A DNA stretch of 37,690 nt, from NCBI GenBank assembly GCA_021737615.1, contig JAIPDR010000007.1, positions 1-37,690 of the forward strand, given 5' to 3'. The position numbers and the translations under genes are program-made. Shown here piece by piece: positions 16,425 through 23,035 of the stretch (positions are counted from its first letter, which is position 1; each line of letters begins with the position of its first letter). The notes under the pieces are model-generated. The model made no database searches, had not been told where the DNA came from, and saw only the letters and a list, made by a program, of their open reading frames with translations. The stretch comes from Desulfohalobiaceae bacterium (GTDB taxonomy: Bacteria; Desulfobacterota; Desulfovibrionia; Desulfovibrionales; Desulfothermaceae).

Positions 16425-16742
16425 ATGTCCTTGAAAAAAAAGATGTCTGTCCTGGCCCTGGTCGGCTTGTTTGCCCTGTTTGTTTCGGCCGGATCCGGTT
16501 TTGCCGGGGTAAAAACCGTTGAATTGACGATTCCCGGCTGCGGCAGCTGAGGCTCGGCCGACAGGATAAGGTCTATCCTGAACTGGGTAACAGGTGTTAA
16601 GGAAGTTAAGGTGAACAGCAGCAACGAAACCGCCACTGTGACCTATGATGAACAAAAGACCGGTCTGAATGAAATCAGAACTGCCTTGAAAAAGGGTGGT
16701 TATCCGGTCCAAGGGGAACAGGATTTTGTGGAAAGAGAGTAA
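16425..16742 (+). CDS. Periplasmic heavy-metal-associated (HMA/MerP-like) selenoprotein, CxxU motif, UGA at codon 42
   Basis: 105 aa if the in-frame TGA at 16548-16550 is read as selenocysteine. GGAGG lies five bases upstream of the ATG. Residues 1-27 are a signal peptide (KKK, then a hydrophobic stretch, ending GFA). The mature part follows the HMA beta-alpha-beta-beta-alpha-beta pattern: KTVELTI, the C39-G-S-U42 loop, the helix SADRIRSILNWV, TGVKEVKV, ETATVTYDE, a second helix and GYPV. The loop is where MerP and copper chaperones carry CxxC. The frame stays open and HMA-like for 63 codons after the TGA, ruling out a simple stop. A hairpin at 16562-16580 fits a bacterial SECIS. Role in metal binding or redox is inferred; it follows cysK. 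Confidence 0.85.
16548..16580 (+). promoter_or_regulatory. Bacterial SECIS element (UGA plus downstream hairpin)
   Basis: The UGA at 16548-16550 is followed, after 11 bases, by CAGGATA (16562-16568), loop AGGTC (16569-16573) and TATCCTG (16574-16580). The 7-bp stem is perfect, the loop begins 18 bases after the UGA, and G occupies the second loop position. These features match the usual description of bacterial SECIS hairpins (short stem, small loop, a G in the first two loop positions). Confidence 0.8.
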
Positions 16743-16781
16743 GGTCGATTCAAACCTTGGCCTGGCCGGCATCTTTGAAGT

Positions 16782-16835
16782 AGATTGAAGTGGTTCCACA
16801 GACATTTTTTCAGTCATTTCGACTTCAATCTTTTG
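16782..16835. terminator. Possible terminator between convergent HMA and PII-like genes
   Basis: AGATTGAAGT (16782-16791) pairs perfectly with ACTTCAATCT (16822-16831), followed by TTT. The loop is long (30 bases), so this is less certain than a compact terminator. Confidence 0.4.
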
Positions 16836-16883
16836 CAGTGAAGTCTCACCAAAGGGAAGCACGTTATTCGAGCAGTTTTCTCT

Positions 16884-17210
16884 TCAGGTCTCTTTGCCGG
16901 AAAGCTGGCTTTCCAAGCCGACGGTCTTTTCCACAGGGAGCACAAAGGCAATGCCGGTTCCGGGTTCGCTGAACCTCCCGCTCTCACGGATAGCCGTGAG
17001 AAGAGGATCCACTTTTGTTTCCTCGGCCAGGATGAGAATGACGTCGGTCCTGATATCCAGGCTCAGGCCGAAAAACGTTTTCGCCTCGTGCAAACCTGTT
17101 CCCGAGGCGGCGATGATGGTCGCCCCGGTCGCCCCGGCCTTTTTTGCCGCCTGAACGACCTTGTCGGTCAGATTCGGTTTGACTGTGGCCACGATACACT
17201 TACCGGCCAT
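16884..17210 (-). CDS. PII-like signalling protein
   Basis: 108 aa with the GlnB ferredoxin-like pattern: beta1 CIVATVKPN, a helix (DKVVQAAKKAGATGATII), a loop region GTGLHEAKTFFG, beta VILILAEE, and the C-terminal stretch EPGTGIAFVLPVEKTVG, which resembles the PII C-terminal signature. The canonical uridylylated tyrosine motif of GlnB is absent. It lies 54 bases after two DUF1538 membrane genes on the same strand with AAGGAGG before its ATG. As PII-type proteins often gate a neighbouring membrane transporter, it is inferred to regulate the DUF1538 pair, sensing an unknown ligand (nucleotide or small anion). Confidence 0.8.
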   Translation of the reverse strand: MAGKCIVATVKPNLTDKVVQAAKKAGATGATIIAASGTGLHEAKTFFGLSLDIRTDVILILAEETKVDPLLTAIRESGRFSEPGTGIAFVLPVEKTVGLESQLSGKET

Positions 17211-17264
17211 AGGGGGGCCTCCTTGTCTGTTTGATCAGATTACCTTGGTTGTACCGGGTTTGCT

Positions 17265-18032
17265 TCATGATTGATCGTTCTTTTTGCTGCGCTTTTTGAC
17301 CCGCCACTGAGCTATCTGGGCATACCCCAGAACAGAAATGATCGGGAAAAGGCTGGCAAAGGCGATGAGTCCGAATCCGTCCAGGGCCGGACTCCGGCCG
17401 GGGACCGTGGAGGCAAGCCCCAGGCCGAGGGCAGCGACCAGAGGGACGGTGACCGTGGACGTGGTCACCCCGCCGGAATCGTAGGCCAGGGGGATGATCA
17501 TCCTGGGGGCCAGCAGGGTCTGGATGGCCACGATGATGTATCCGCCCAGGATATAGAGATAAAGAGGTGTGCCGGTCACGATGCGGAAGGTCCCCAGGGA
17601 GATGCCTATGGCTACCCCCAGGGCGACGGCAAGGCGCAGTCCCAGGGAGGAAACCGCACCGCTGGAGGCATCCTGGGCTTTATGGGCCACTGCGATGAGC
17701 GAGGGTTCGGCAATTGTGGTGGAAAAGCCGATGAGAAAGGCAAAGAGGTAGATCCAGCCGTAATCGGCCCAATTCATGCCGGATCCGCTCTGGGCCATGT
17801 CGGCCAGCTGCAGGGCCATGGTCCGGCCGACCGGGAAGAGGGCCAGGTCCAGACCTCCTAAGAAACAGGCCAGGCCGGCCAGGACCAGGCAGAATCCGAA
17901 GATGATCCTACCGGGCCTGGGGATGGGCTGCCTGAGAACGACCAGCTGAAAGAAGACCAGCAGCCCCAGGACCGGCAGGACGTCTCTGCCTGTGTTCAGC
18001 AGCAGGGTAAGGGGGGTGAACAGGTGTTCCAT
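17265..18032 (-). CDS. DUF1538 multi-pass membrane protein (second of pair)
   Basis: 255 aa, about six to seven hydrophobic segments. It has DUF1538 features: FFQLVVLRQPIPRPGRIIFGF near the N-terminus, AEPSLIAVAHKA in the middle, and the highly conserved DSGGVTTSTVTVPLVAALGLGLAS with GFGLIAFASLFPI. It is a paralogue of the gene immediately upstream (18035-18787), whose stop is two bases from this start, so the two are translationally coupled and may form a heterodimer. The paired half-length genes suggest an inverted or repeated transporter architecture. Substrate unknown. Confidence 0.85.
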   Translation of the reverse strand: MEHLFTPLTLLLNTGRDVLPVLGLLVFFQLVVLRQPIPRPGRIIFGFCLVLAGLACFLGGLDLALFPVGRTMALQLADMAQSGSGMNWADYGWIYLFAFLIGFSTTIAEPSLIAVAHKAQDASSGAVSSLGLRLAVALGVAIGISLGTFRIVTGTPLYLYILGGYIIVAIQTLLAPRMIIPLAYDSGGVTTSTVTVPLVAALGLGLASTVPGRSPALDGFGLIAFASLFPIISVLGYAQIAQWRVKKRSKKNDQS

Positions 18033-18034
18033 AA

Positions 18035-18787
18035 TCAGTGTTTGATCAATCCGAAAATCATGACGAAAAACATGGGGGTCAGAGAGGCCAGGGCGATGAG
18101 TCCGAATCCGTCGATTAAAGGATCTCTGCCTCGGATGGACCTGGCCAGCCCCACACCGAGCGCGGTGACCAGGGGCACCGTGACCGTGGAGGTGGTTACC
18201 CCGCCCAGATCGTAAGCCAGCCCGACTATCTCCTTGGGTGCGAACACGGTCATGACCATGATCAGAAAATATCCGGAGACGATTAGAAGGGGCAGGGACC
18301 AGCCGCGCAGGATGCGCAGGACACCGAGGACGATGGCCGCGCCGACTGACAGGGCCACGGTCAGGCGGACCCCGAGGGCGTAGCTCTCCAGGGAGGAAGA
18401 GGAGTCTTTGATGAGTCCTGCCGCGGCCGCAGCCTGGGCACCTTCCTTGGTTACCGCGATCAGGGCCGGTTCGGCAACAGTGGTCCCGAATCCGAGGGCA
18501 AAGGAGAACACCAGGAGCCAGGTCAGACTGCCTTTGCGGGTGAACTCCTCGGCCAGGCTTTCCCCCAGGGGAAAAAGCCCGATATCCAGCCCGACGACAA
18601 AAAAGGCCAGGCCGATGATGACCAGAACCAGTCCGGTCAGGGCGGAGATGAGTTCAGGGAATGGCTGGCGCAGGACCAGAAGTTGAAACAGGCCGATGAC
18701 GGTCACTATGGGGGCCAGGTCCCGGCAGGAGCCGAGCAGGGCCTGACCCAGGGCCTGAAACAGCTTCAGGGGGATGATCCGGGACAT
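18035..18787 (-). CDS. DUF1538 multi-pass membrane protein (first of pair)
   Basis: 250 aa membrane protein with the same landmark blocks as its neighbour: FQLLVLRQPFPELISAL, AEPALIAVTKEGA and DLGGVTTSTVTVPLVTALGVGLA with GFGLIALASLTPM. It is the first gene of a three-gene minus-strand operon (DUF1538, DUF1538, PII-like). The two proteins share their motifs end to end, indicating gene duplication. Transport of an ion or small solute is inferred from topology only; the family has no settled function that I can state. Confidence 0.85.
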   Translation of the reverse strand: MSRIIPLKLFQALGQALLGSCRDLAPIVTVIGLFQLLVLRQPFPELISALTGLVLVIIGLAFFVVGLDIGLFPLGESLAEEFTRKGSLTWLLVFSFALGFGTTVAEPALIAVTKEGAQAAAAAGLIKDSSSSLESYALGVRLTVALSVGAAIVLGVLRILRGWSLPLLIVSGYFLIMVMTVFAPKEIVGLAYDLGGVTTSTVTVPLVTALGVGLARSIRGRDPLIDGFGLIALASLTPMFFVMIFGLIKH

Positions 18788-19098
18788 ACCTTAGAACTCG
18801 GCTCGTTGCTTTTTCTGGAGGAAGAATGGTTGGATCATGTTTGGAGTTTTTGCAGGATCCGTGATCACGGTTTGTAAAACAAAAACCGGCTCAGCAAGAT
18901 GCAGCGAACCATCTGAGCCTTTCAGGGCTTTTCCCGCCGCCTGCATGATGGAGGCCAATTTGAAACAGGTTAGCCGATTTTACAAGCCATGGCAAGAAAG
19001 CCTGAAGAGAGCCCTGGCGACAGCTGGTGTGGCTTGACAAGGATGAGGTTTTCTGCAAAGGAAGCGGGCAGCCATAAATTTTGAATATGAGGCAGGTT
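18788..19098. other. Intergenic region with a 12-bp palindrome between divergent operons
   Basis: No gene. A perfect palindrome CCGTGATCACGG lies at 18859-18870, nested between GTTTTTG (18846-18852) and CAAAAAC (18880-18886). It sits about 70-100 bases upstream of the DUF1538 operon start and could be a regulator site. No cobalamin or SAM riboswitch was recognised ahead of the 19099 gene. Confidence 0.4.
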
Positions 19099-19809
19099 AT
19101 GGAAATTTTCAATACAATTCAGGTTACTCTTGAGTTAAGTCGAGTGCAGAAGAGGCTTCACTTTGAAGACCCTGACAGGGTGCAGCATCTCATCGACACT
19201 GCTCTGTCCTGCATCGTCCCCAGGGCGGCCTTCAGGGACGTCTATTCGGATTCAAAGCAGGATATGGGGGTGGTTCTCGAGGGCATCGAGTTTCAAAGTA
19301 CGGTCTTACGGAAAAACCTGGAAAACATAGGCCGGGTCTTTCCCTTTGTGATTACCATCGGGGACAGTCTCGAACAACAAGCTGCAGAGTACGAGGATCT
19401 TCTTGACCGCTATCTTCTGGATAAGATCGGTGACCTGATCCTGATTCAAGCCAGGAGGCAGCTGCAAAACCACCTGCAGCAGCGCTACGGGTTCAAAAAG
19501 CTCTCAAGCATGAGTCCGGGGTCGCTTCCGGACTGGCCGCTTCAGGAGCAGGAGAAACTCTTTTCCCTCCTGGGCGATGTTCAGGGGAAGCTGGGAGTTG
19601 GACTCAATGAGAGTCTGCTGATGCTCCCCAGAAAGTCGGTTTCCGGTCTCTATTTTCCCACAGAGGTCAGTTTCTTCAGTTGTCAACTCTGTCCGCGGCA
19701 GAACTGTGAAGAGAGGAAGGCGGCCTTTGATGAAAGCAAGGTCAAGGAATACGGCCTTCCGGAACGGAGCCGTCCCGGGAGTGAACCAAAAAGCAACGTC
19801 CCTGTATGA
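19099..19809 (+). CDS. Stand-alone vitamin B12-dependent methionine synthase activation-domain protein
   Basis: 236 aa from ATG 19099 (GAGGCAGG upstream; ATG 19087 and TTG 19081 are alternatives). It resembles the MetH reactivation domain: a helical N-terminal part with FPFVITIGDSLE, then the signature MSPGSLPDWPLQEQEKLFSLLG, LGVGLNESLLMLPRKSVSGLYFP. In MetH this domain binds AdoMet and supports reductive methylation of cob(II)alamin. Separate copies in anaerobes are thought to reactivate corrinoid proteins. After the domain comes a cysteine motif CQLCPRQNCEER, a possible metal or cluster site. It overlaps no gene and is followed by an exonuclease gene 25 bases on. MetF at the left of the window belongs to the same C1 chemistry. 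Confidence 0.82.
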   Translation: MEIFNTIQVTLELSRVQKRLHFEDPDRVQHLIDTALSCIVPRAAFRDVYSDSKQDMGVVLEGIEFQSTVLRKNLENIGRVFPFVITIGDSLEQQAAEYEDLLDRYLLDKIGDLILIQARRQLQNHLQQRYGFKKLSSMSPGSLPDWPLQEQEKLFSLLGDVQGKLGVGLNESLLMLPRKSVSGLYFPTEVSFFSCQLCPRQNCEERKAAFDESKVKEYGLPERSRPGSEPKSNVPV

Positions 19810-19834
19810 CGGCCGCAAGAATAACGTATCCTGT

Positions 19835-20659
19835 ATGCTGACTCACAGTTTCTGCCATTTTCCGGGTATTGGTCCGAAACGGGAAAAGCAGTTCTGGCGG
19901 AAAGGAATCCGTACCTGGCAGGACTTGCTCCTCAAGGGCGAAAAAGATGTCCTTACCAGGCAGGATCAACACTGGCAGACCCTGGTGGAAGAATCCATTC
20001 GTCAGTTGGAGAGGGGCAATGCCGAATACTTCGCCGGACTTCTGCCCCGATCAGAAATGTGGCGTCTTTTTGGGGAATTCAAGGATCAGACAGCTTATCT
20101 CGACATCGAAACCACCGGAACGGGGCAGGGGCTGGATCATATCACCTGCATCGGTCTCTTTGACGGCAGTTCGGTCCAGTCTTTTGTCCAGGGGCAGAAC
20201 CTGGAGGAGTTCGCCGACCGGATTCTGGAGTATAAGCTCCTGGTCACCTTCAACGGGGCCTGTTTTGATGTGCCCTTCATCGAGAGGGAGCTGCAGATCG
20301 CCATGCCCGCAGCCCATATCGATCTTCGTTTTCTGCTCAAGAGCCTCGGCTACGCCGGAGGCTTGAAATCCGTGGAACGGCAGTTCGGGCTGGACCGGGG
20401 ATGCCTCAGCAACGCCGACGGGTACCTGGCCGTCCTGCTCTGGAAGAGATTCGAAGCAACGGCCGAAAAACGGGTTCTGGAGACCCTTCTGGCCTACAAT
20501 GCCGAAGACGTCATCAATCTGGAAGTCCTTATGGCCAAGGCCTATCAGCTAAAAAGAGCAGCCTGTGCCCTCACCGCCGATACTGTTACCGACACCTGCC
20601 TTGACAAGAGCCAGCCCTTCCCCAATCCTTATTGCGTCCATCCCGAAGTTCTGGACTGA
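19835..20659 (+). CDS. DnaQ-like (YprB-type) 3'-5' exonuclease-domain protein
   Basis: 274 aa from ATG 19835. The N-terminus carries a helix-hairpin-helix-like FPGIGPKREKQFWRKGI (9-25). The RNase H-like exonuclease core follows: Exo I DIETTG (D90, E92), Exo II FNGACFDVPFIERE, a DLRFLLKSLGY motif, and Exo III YNAEDVINLE. Two divalent metals would be held by these acidic residues. Homologues are annotated ribonuclease H-like or YprB proteins; the natural substrate is unknown. The frame is open further upstream inside the previous gene, but the HhH motif fixes a start near 19835. No good Shine-Dalgarno is seen. Confidence 0.82.
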   Translation: MLTHSFCHFPGIGPKREKQFWRKGIRTWQDLLLKGEKDVLTRQDQHWQTLVEESIRQLERGNAEYFAGLLPRSEMWRLFGEFKDQTAYLDIETTGTGQGLDHITCIGLFDGSSVQSFVQGQNLEEFADRILEYKLLVTFNGACFDVPFIERELQIAMPAAHIDLRFLLKSLGYAGGLKSVERQFGLDRGCLSNADGYLAVLLWKRFEATAEKRVLETLLAYNAEDVINLEVLMAKAYQLKRAACALTADTVTDTCLDKSQPFPNPYCVHPEVLD

Positions 20660-20779
20660 TACCAGCCTGTTTTTAAAATCAGGGTCTGAAGTAGAGATAG
20701 CACAGGCCCGGCCGCCGGTTTTTTCTGAAGACTTTATTCGAGGCAGCGTCCAAGTCGTAATTTAGGTCAACTGCCGCTA

Positions 20780-20808
20780 TTGACAAGCCGTGTTTTGAAG
20801 CTTACACA
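20780..20808 (+). promoter_or_regulatory. Probable tRNA promoter
   Basis: TTGACA (20780-20785), a 17-base spacer and TACACA (20803-20808), with the mature tRNA beginning 13 bases later. The -35 is perfect and the -10 weak. Confidence 0.45.
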
Positions 20809-20820
20809 AAGAGGCACATC

Positions 20821-20897
20821 GGGCAATTAGCTCAGTCGGATAGAGCGCCAGCCTCCGGAGCTGGAGGCCGCAGGTTCGAATCCTGCATTGCCCACCA
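20821..20897 (+). tRNA. tRNA-Arg (anticodon CCG)
   Basis: 77 nt including an encoded CCA. Acceptor stem GGGCAAT pairs with ATTGCCC, discriminator A. The anticodon arm is CCAGC-CTCCGGA-GCTGG, giving anticodon CCG for CGG codons. The T arm has GGTTCGAATCC. All cloverleaf arms are intact. It is followed by its own terminator. Confidence 0.96.
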
Positions 20898-20910
20898 TTT
20901 GGGTGAAATG

Positions 20911-20941
20911 GGCGGCTGGGGTAGAACAGCCGCCTTTTTTA
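20911..20941 (+). terminator. Intrinsic terminator of tRNA-Arg
   Basis: GGCGGCTG (20911-20918) pairs with CAGCCGCC (20927-20934) around an 8-base loop and is followed by six T. Confidence 0.88.
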
Positions 20942-20945
20942 TATA

Positions 20946-21071
20946 GTGCTTGGACGAAACCTCACCCATCTCTTTCGTCACTGCAAAATTTTGAAATCCT
21001 CATGTATTGGAATACACTGTGGTTTCAAAATTTATTGTTCCTCGTATCTGGGCAAGTTTACGTCCAATCAC
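20946..21071. repeat. 126-bp imperfect palindromic element
   Basis: Outer arms GTGCTTGGACGAAAC and its near-complement ending at 21071 (GTTTACGTCCAATCAC) enclose inner arms AAATTTTGAAA (near 20985) and TTTCAAAATTT (near 21023), with TATTGGAATA in the centre. The whole unit can fold into one long hairpin. It is non-coding and lies directly after the tRNA terminator. Confidence 0.75.
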
Positions 21072-21129
21072 CATTTTCGTTCAGACACTAGATAGTTATA
21101 CAAGAAAGTTCATGCAGATTAGATAGATA

Positions 21130-21780
21130 ATGGTCAAATTTGTTAAAAAAAGAGTGGACGTGGAGGAGGCGGATTATACCGAGGTCTATAAGCCGGGTGA
21201 AGAGCATGTGCCCGAGTTTCGGCCCCAGGAGACCAACCTCTTTTTCATCGGCCTCCGGGGCAGCGGCAAGACCGCTCTGGCCGCGCAGGTAGCCAGGGAA
21301 CTGGGCACTTCTTTTCTGGATACGGACGATCTGGTCATGGAGCGGACAGGCCTCTCCATTGCAGAATATGTTCGAGCCCATGGCTGGGAAGAATTTCGGC
21401 TTCAGGAGCAGGATTGCCTGAAGGAGATAGGTGCTGGACAGGGCCGGATCGTGGCCACTGGAGGAGGCATTGTTCTTCTGCCGGAGAATCGCCGGCTTCT
21501 CAAGGCAGGCGGCCGTGTCTTTTACCTGCAGGCTGACGTCGGGCTGCTAGCGGCCAGGCTGCGCAGAGATCCTGAACAGTCCAGGCGGCCCCCCCTGAGC
21601 GATCTTTCCCTTGAAGAGGAACTGGCCCGGACCTTAAGGCAAAGGGAGCCGCTCTACTATGAATGCATGGACTACATCCTCCAGGCCGGCAAGTCCCTGG
21701 GCGAGCTGACCAGCGACGTCTTGACCATGCTCAGGCCGGATAAGGCCGTTTTTCAGGAAGACGAGGGTCTCGATTCCTGA
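21130..21780 (+). CDS. Shikimate kinase family protein
   Basis: 216 aa. P-loop kinase with Walker A GLRGSGKT, the shikimate-site DTDD and FRLQEQ region, TGGGIVLL, and the lid RRPPL. It would phosphorylate shikimate in aromatic amino acid synthesis. About 35 residues precede the first strand (NLFFIG), longer than AroK/AroL. A GTG near 21208 is an alternative start, as there is no clear Shine-Dalgarno for ATG 21130. In sulfate reducers such genes are named aroK or aroL, and I cannot choose between them. No other aro genes are present. Confidence 0.85.
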   Translation: MVKFVKKRVDVEEADYTEVYKPGEEHVPEFRPQETNLFFIGLRGSGKTALAAQVARELGTSFLDTDDLVMERTGLSIAEYVRAHGWEEFRLQEQDCLKEIGAGQGRIVATGGGIVLLPENRRLLKAGGRVFYLQADVGLLAARLRRDPEQSRRPPLSDLSLEEELARTLRQREPLYYECMDYILQAGKSLGELTSDVLTMLRPDKAVFQEDEGLDS

Positions 21781-21868
21781 ATCCCGGCATCTTATGTGCA
21801 GCAATGCAGTCAAGGCTGGAAAGGCTGTTTCTTGCAGAAAACGAAGCTCTTATAAGTAAGGTGGCCAA

Positions 21869-22183
21869 ATGTTCGATATGCTTCATGCCGCGCAAGCTGC
21901 CGGCCAGTGGACCGGCTTTCCCTTTGGACCGGGCCTGGCCGGCAGCTGGCTCCTCGCGATCTGCAAGTTCCTGTTCATAGGACTGGTCCTGGCCCTGATT
22001 ATGTGGATACTGCGCAGGGTATTCGGACCCGGAGGTTTTCTCCGGGACAGGGAGCTGGACAGGGAGGCGGCGGAGGAAAGACAGAACAGGCGGGAAGCCA
22101 GGATGGTTTTAGAGCAAAGGCTGGCCAGGGGAGAGATCAGTCCGGAAGATTACACAAAGCGGAAAGAAACCCTCGAGGGTTGA
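21869..22183 (+). CDS. Small SHOCT-domain membrane protein
   Basis: 104 aa. One clear transmembrane helix (about 28-50, LLAICKFLFIGLVLALIMWIL), then a basic/acidic helix (DRELDREAAEERQNRREAR). The C-terminal SHOCT motif is LEQRLARGEISPEDYTKRKETL. SHOCT is a short oligomerisation or membrane-associated motif of unknown role. The HD-domain gene starts three bases after its stop, so the two are co-translated. Confidence 0.8.
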   Translation: MFDMLHAAQAAGQWTGFPFGPGLAGSWLLAICKFLFIGLVLALIMWILRRVFGPGGFLRDRELDREAAEERQNRREARMVLEQRLARGEISPEDYTKRKETLEG

Positions 22184-22186
22184 GTC

Positions 22187-22948
22187 ATGGGGATCGCAGG
22201 CTCTATCCAAAAATTTGAGGAGTATGTGACCCGCTTTGCCCGGGAAACAGCCCCGGAGCAGAAGAACATCGACCTCAAAAAAGATCATACCCTGCGGGTG
22301 CTTGAGGAGGCCCGCCGGATAATCGTTTTTCTCGGTCTTGCCCAGGATCAGGCTTGTCCTGTGGAATTGGCCGCATTGTACCATGATCTGGGCCGGTTCC
22401 TGCAGTTTGCGATGTACAGGACGTTTCAGGACCGGCTAAGCATCAATCACGGTCTGCTGGGATACCGGGAGCTGAAAAAAACCGATTGGCTGAACAACCT
22501 GTCCGGGCCGGATAAGAAGCGGATCCTGTTGACGGTGCTCATGCACAATCGGGCCGAAATGGCCAGGGGGTTGCCGATCCGTTTGGACACCATGCTGAGA
22601 ATTGTCAGGGATGCGGACAAGCTGGATGTGGTATCGGTCCTCATGGCCCATCTAACACCCGGGGCGCAATACAATCCCGTCGTCACCCTGGGGCTTGCCG
22701 ATGAACCGGAGCGGTTCAGCAAACCGGCCCTGCAACAGGTCGAGTCCAGACGTATGGTCCGCTACGAGCAGATGAAGCGGCTCAACGATTTCAAGCTCCT
22801 GCTTCTGAGCTGGATCTATGACCTGAATTTTGCCTGGACCAGGCAGGAATTTCTGAGAAGAGAGTATGTGCAGCAGATCATGCAGACCTTGCCTCAGTCT
22901 AAGGAAATGAGGACCCTGGAACAGCAACTGCTTGCTGATCTGGTCTGA
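22187..22948 (+). CDS. HD-domain phosphohydrolase
   Basis: 253 aa. HD superfamily metal ligands are H34 (KKDHTLRV), H66-D67 (LYHDLGRF), H in VLMHNRAEM, and D in VRDADKLDVV. No GYP, RelA or nucleic-acid domain is attached. The family hydrolyses phosphomonoesters or phosphodiesters of nucleotides; the substrate cannot be told from sequence. It is coupled to the upstream SHOCT gene (3-base gap) and converges on the molybdopterin oxidoreductase gene. Confidence 0.85.
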   Translation: MGIAGSIQKFEEYVTRFARETAPEQKNIDLKKDHTLRVLEEARRIIVFLGLAQDQACPVELAALYHDLGRFLQFAMYRTFQDRLSINHGLLGYRELKKTDWLNNLSGPDKKRILLTVLMHNRAEMARGLPIRLDTMLRIVRDADKLDVVSVLMAHLTPGAQYNPVVTLGLADEPERFSKPALQQVESRRMVRYEQMKRLNDFKLLLLSWIYDLNFAWTRQEFLRREYVQQIMQTLPQSKEMRTLEQQLLADLV

Positions 22949-23035
22949 CCTTGGCTTGGCGTCAAGGGTTCCGGGGAAAAGTTCAGCTTTCACTGCTGGA
23001 CGAAACAAGGATCCCCTGTCCAAGAAGGAAACGGT

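Noticed and set aside
16425-16742. HMA gene as a pseudogene with a premature stop or frameshift
   Set aside because: The frame is intact on both sides of a single TGA, the TGA is at the metal-binding Cys position, and a SECIS-like hairpin follows.
18859-18870. Palindrome CCGTGATCACGG as part of a cobalamin or SAM riboswitch for the 19099 gene
   Set aside because: No conserved core of either riboswitch is present; kept only as a possible operator for the DUF1538 operon.
22187-22948. SHOCT-HD gene pair as a defence system
   Set aside because: Neither protein has a nuclease, nucleotide cyclase or effector domain, and the neighbours are housekeeping genes.
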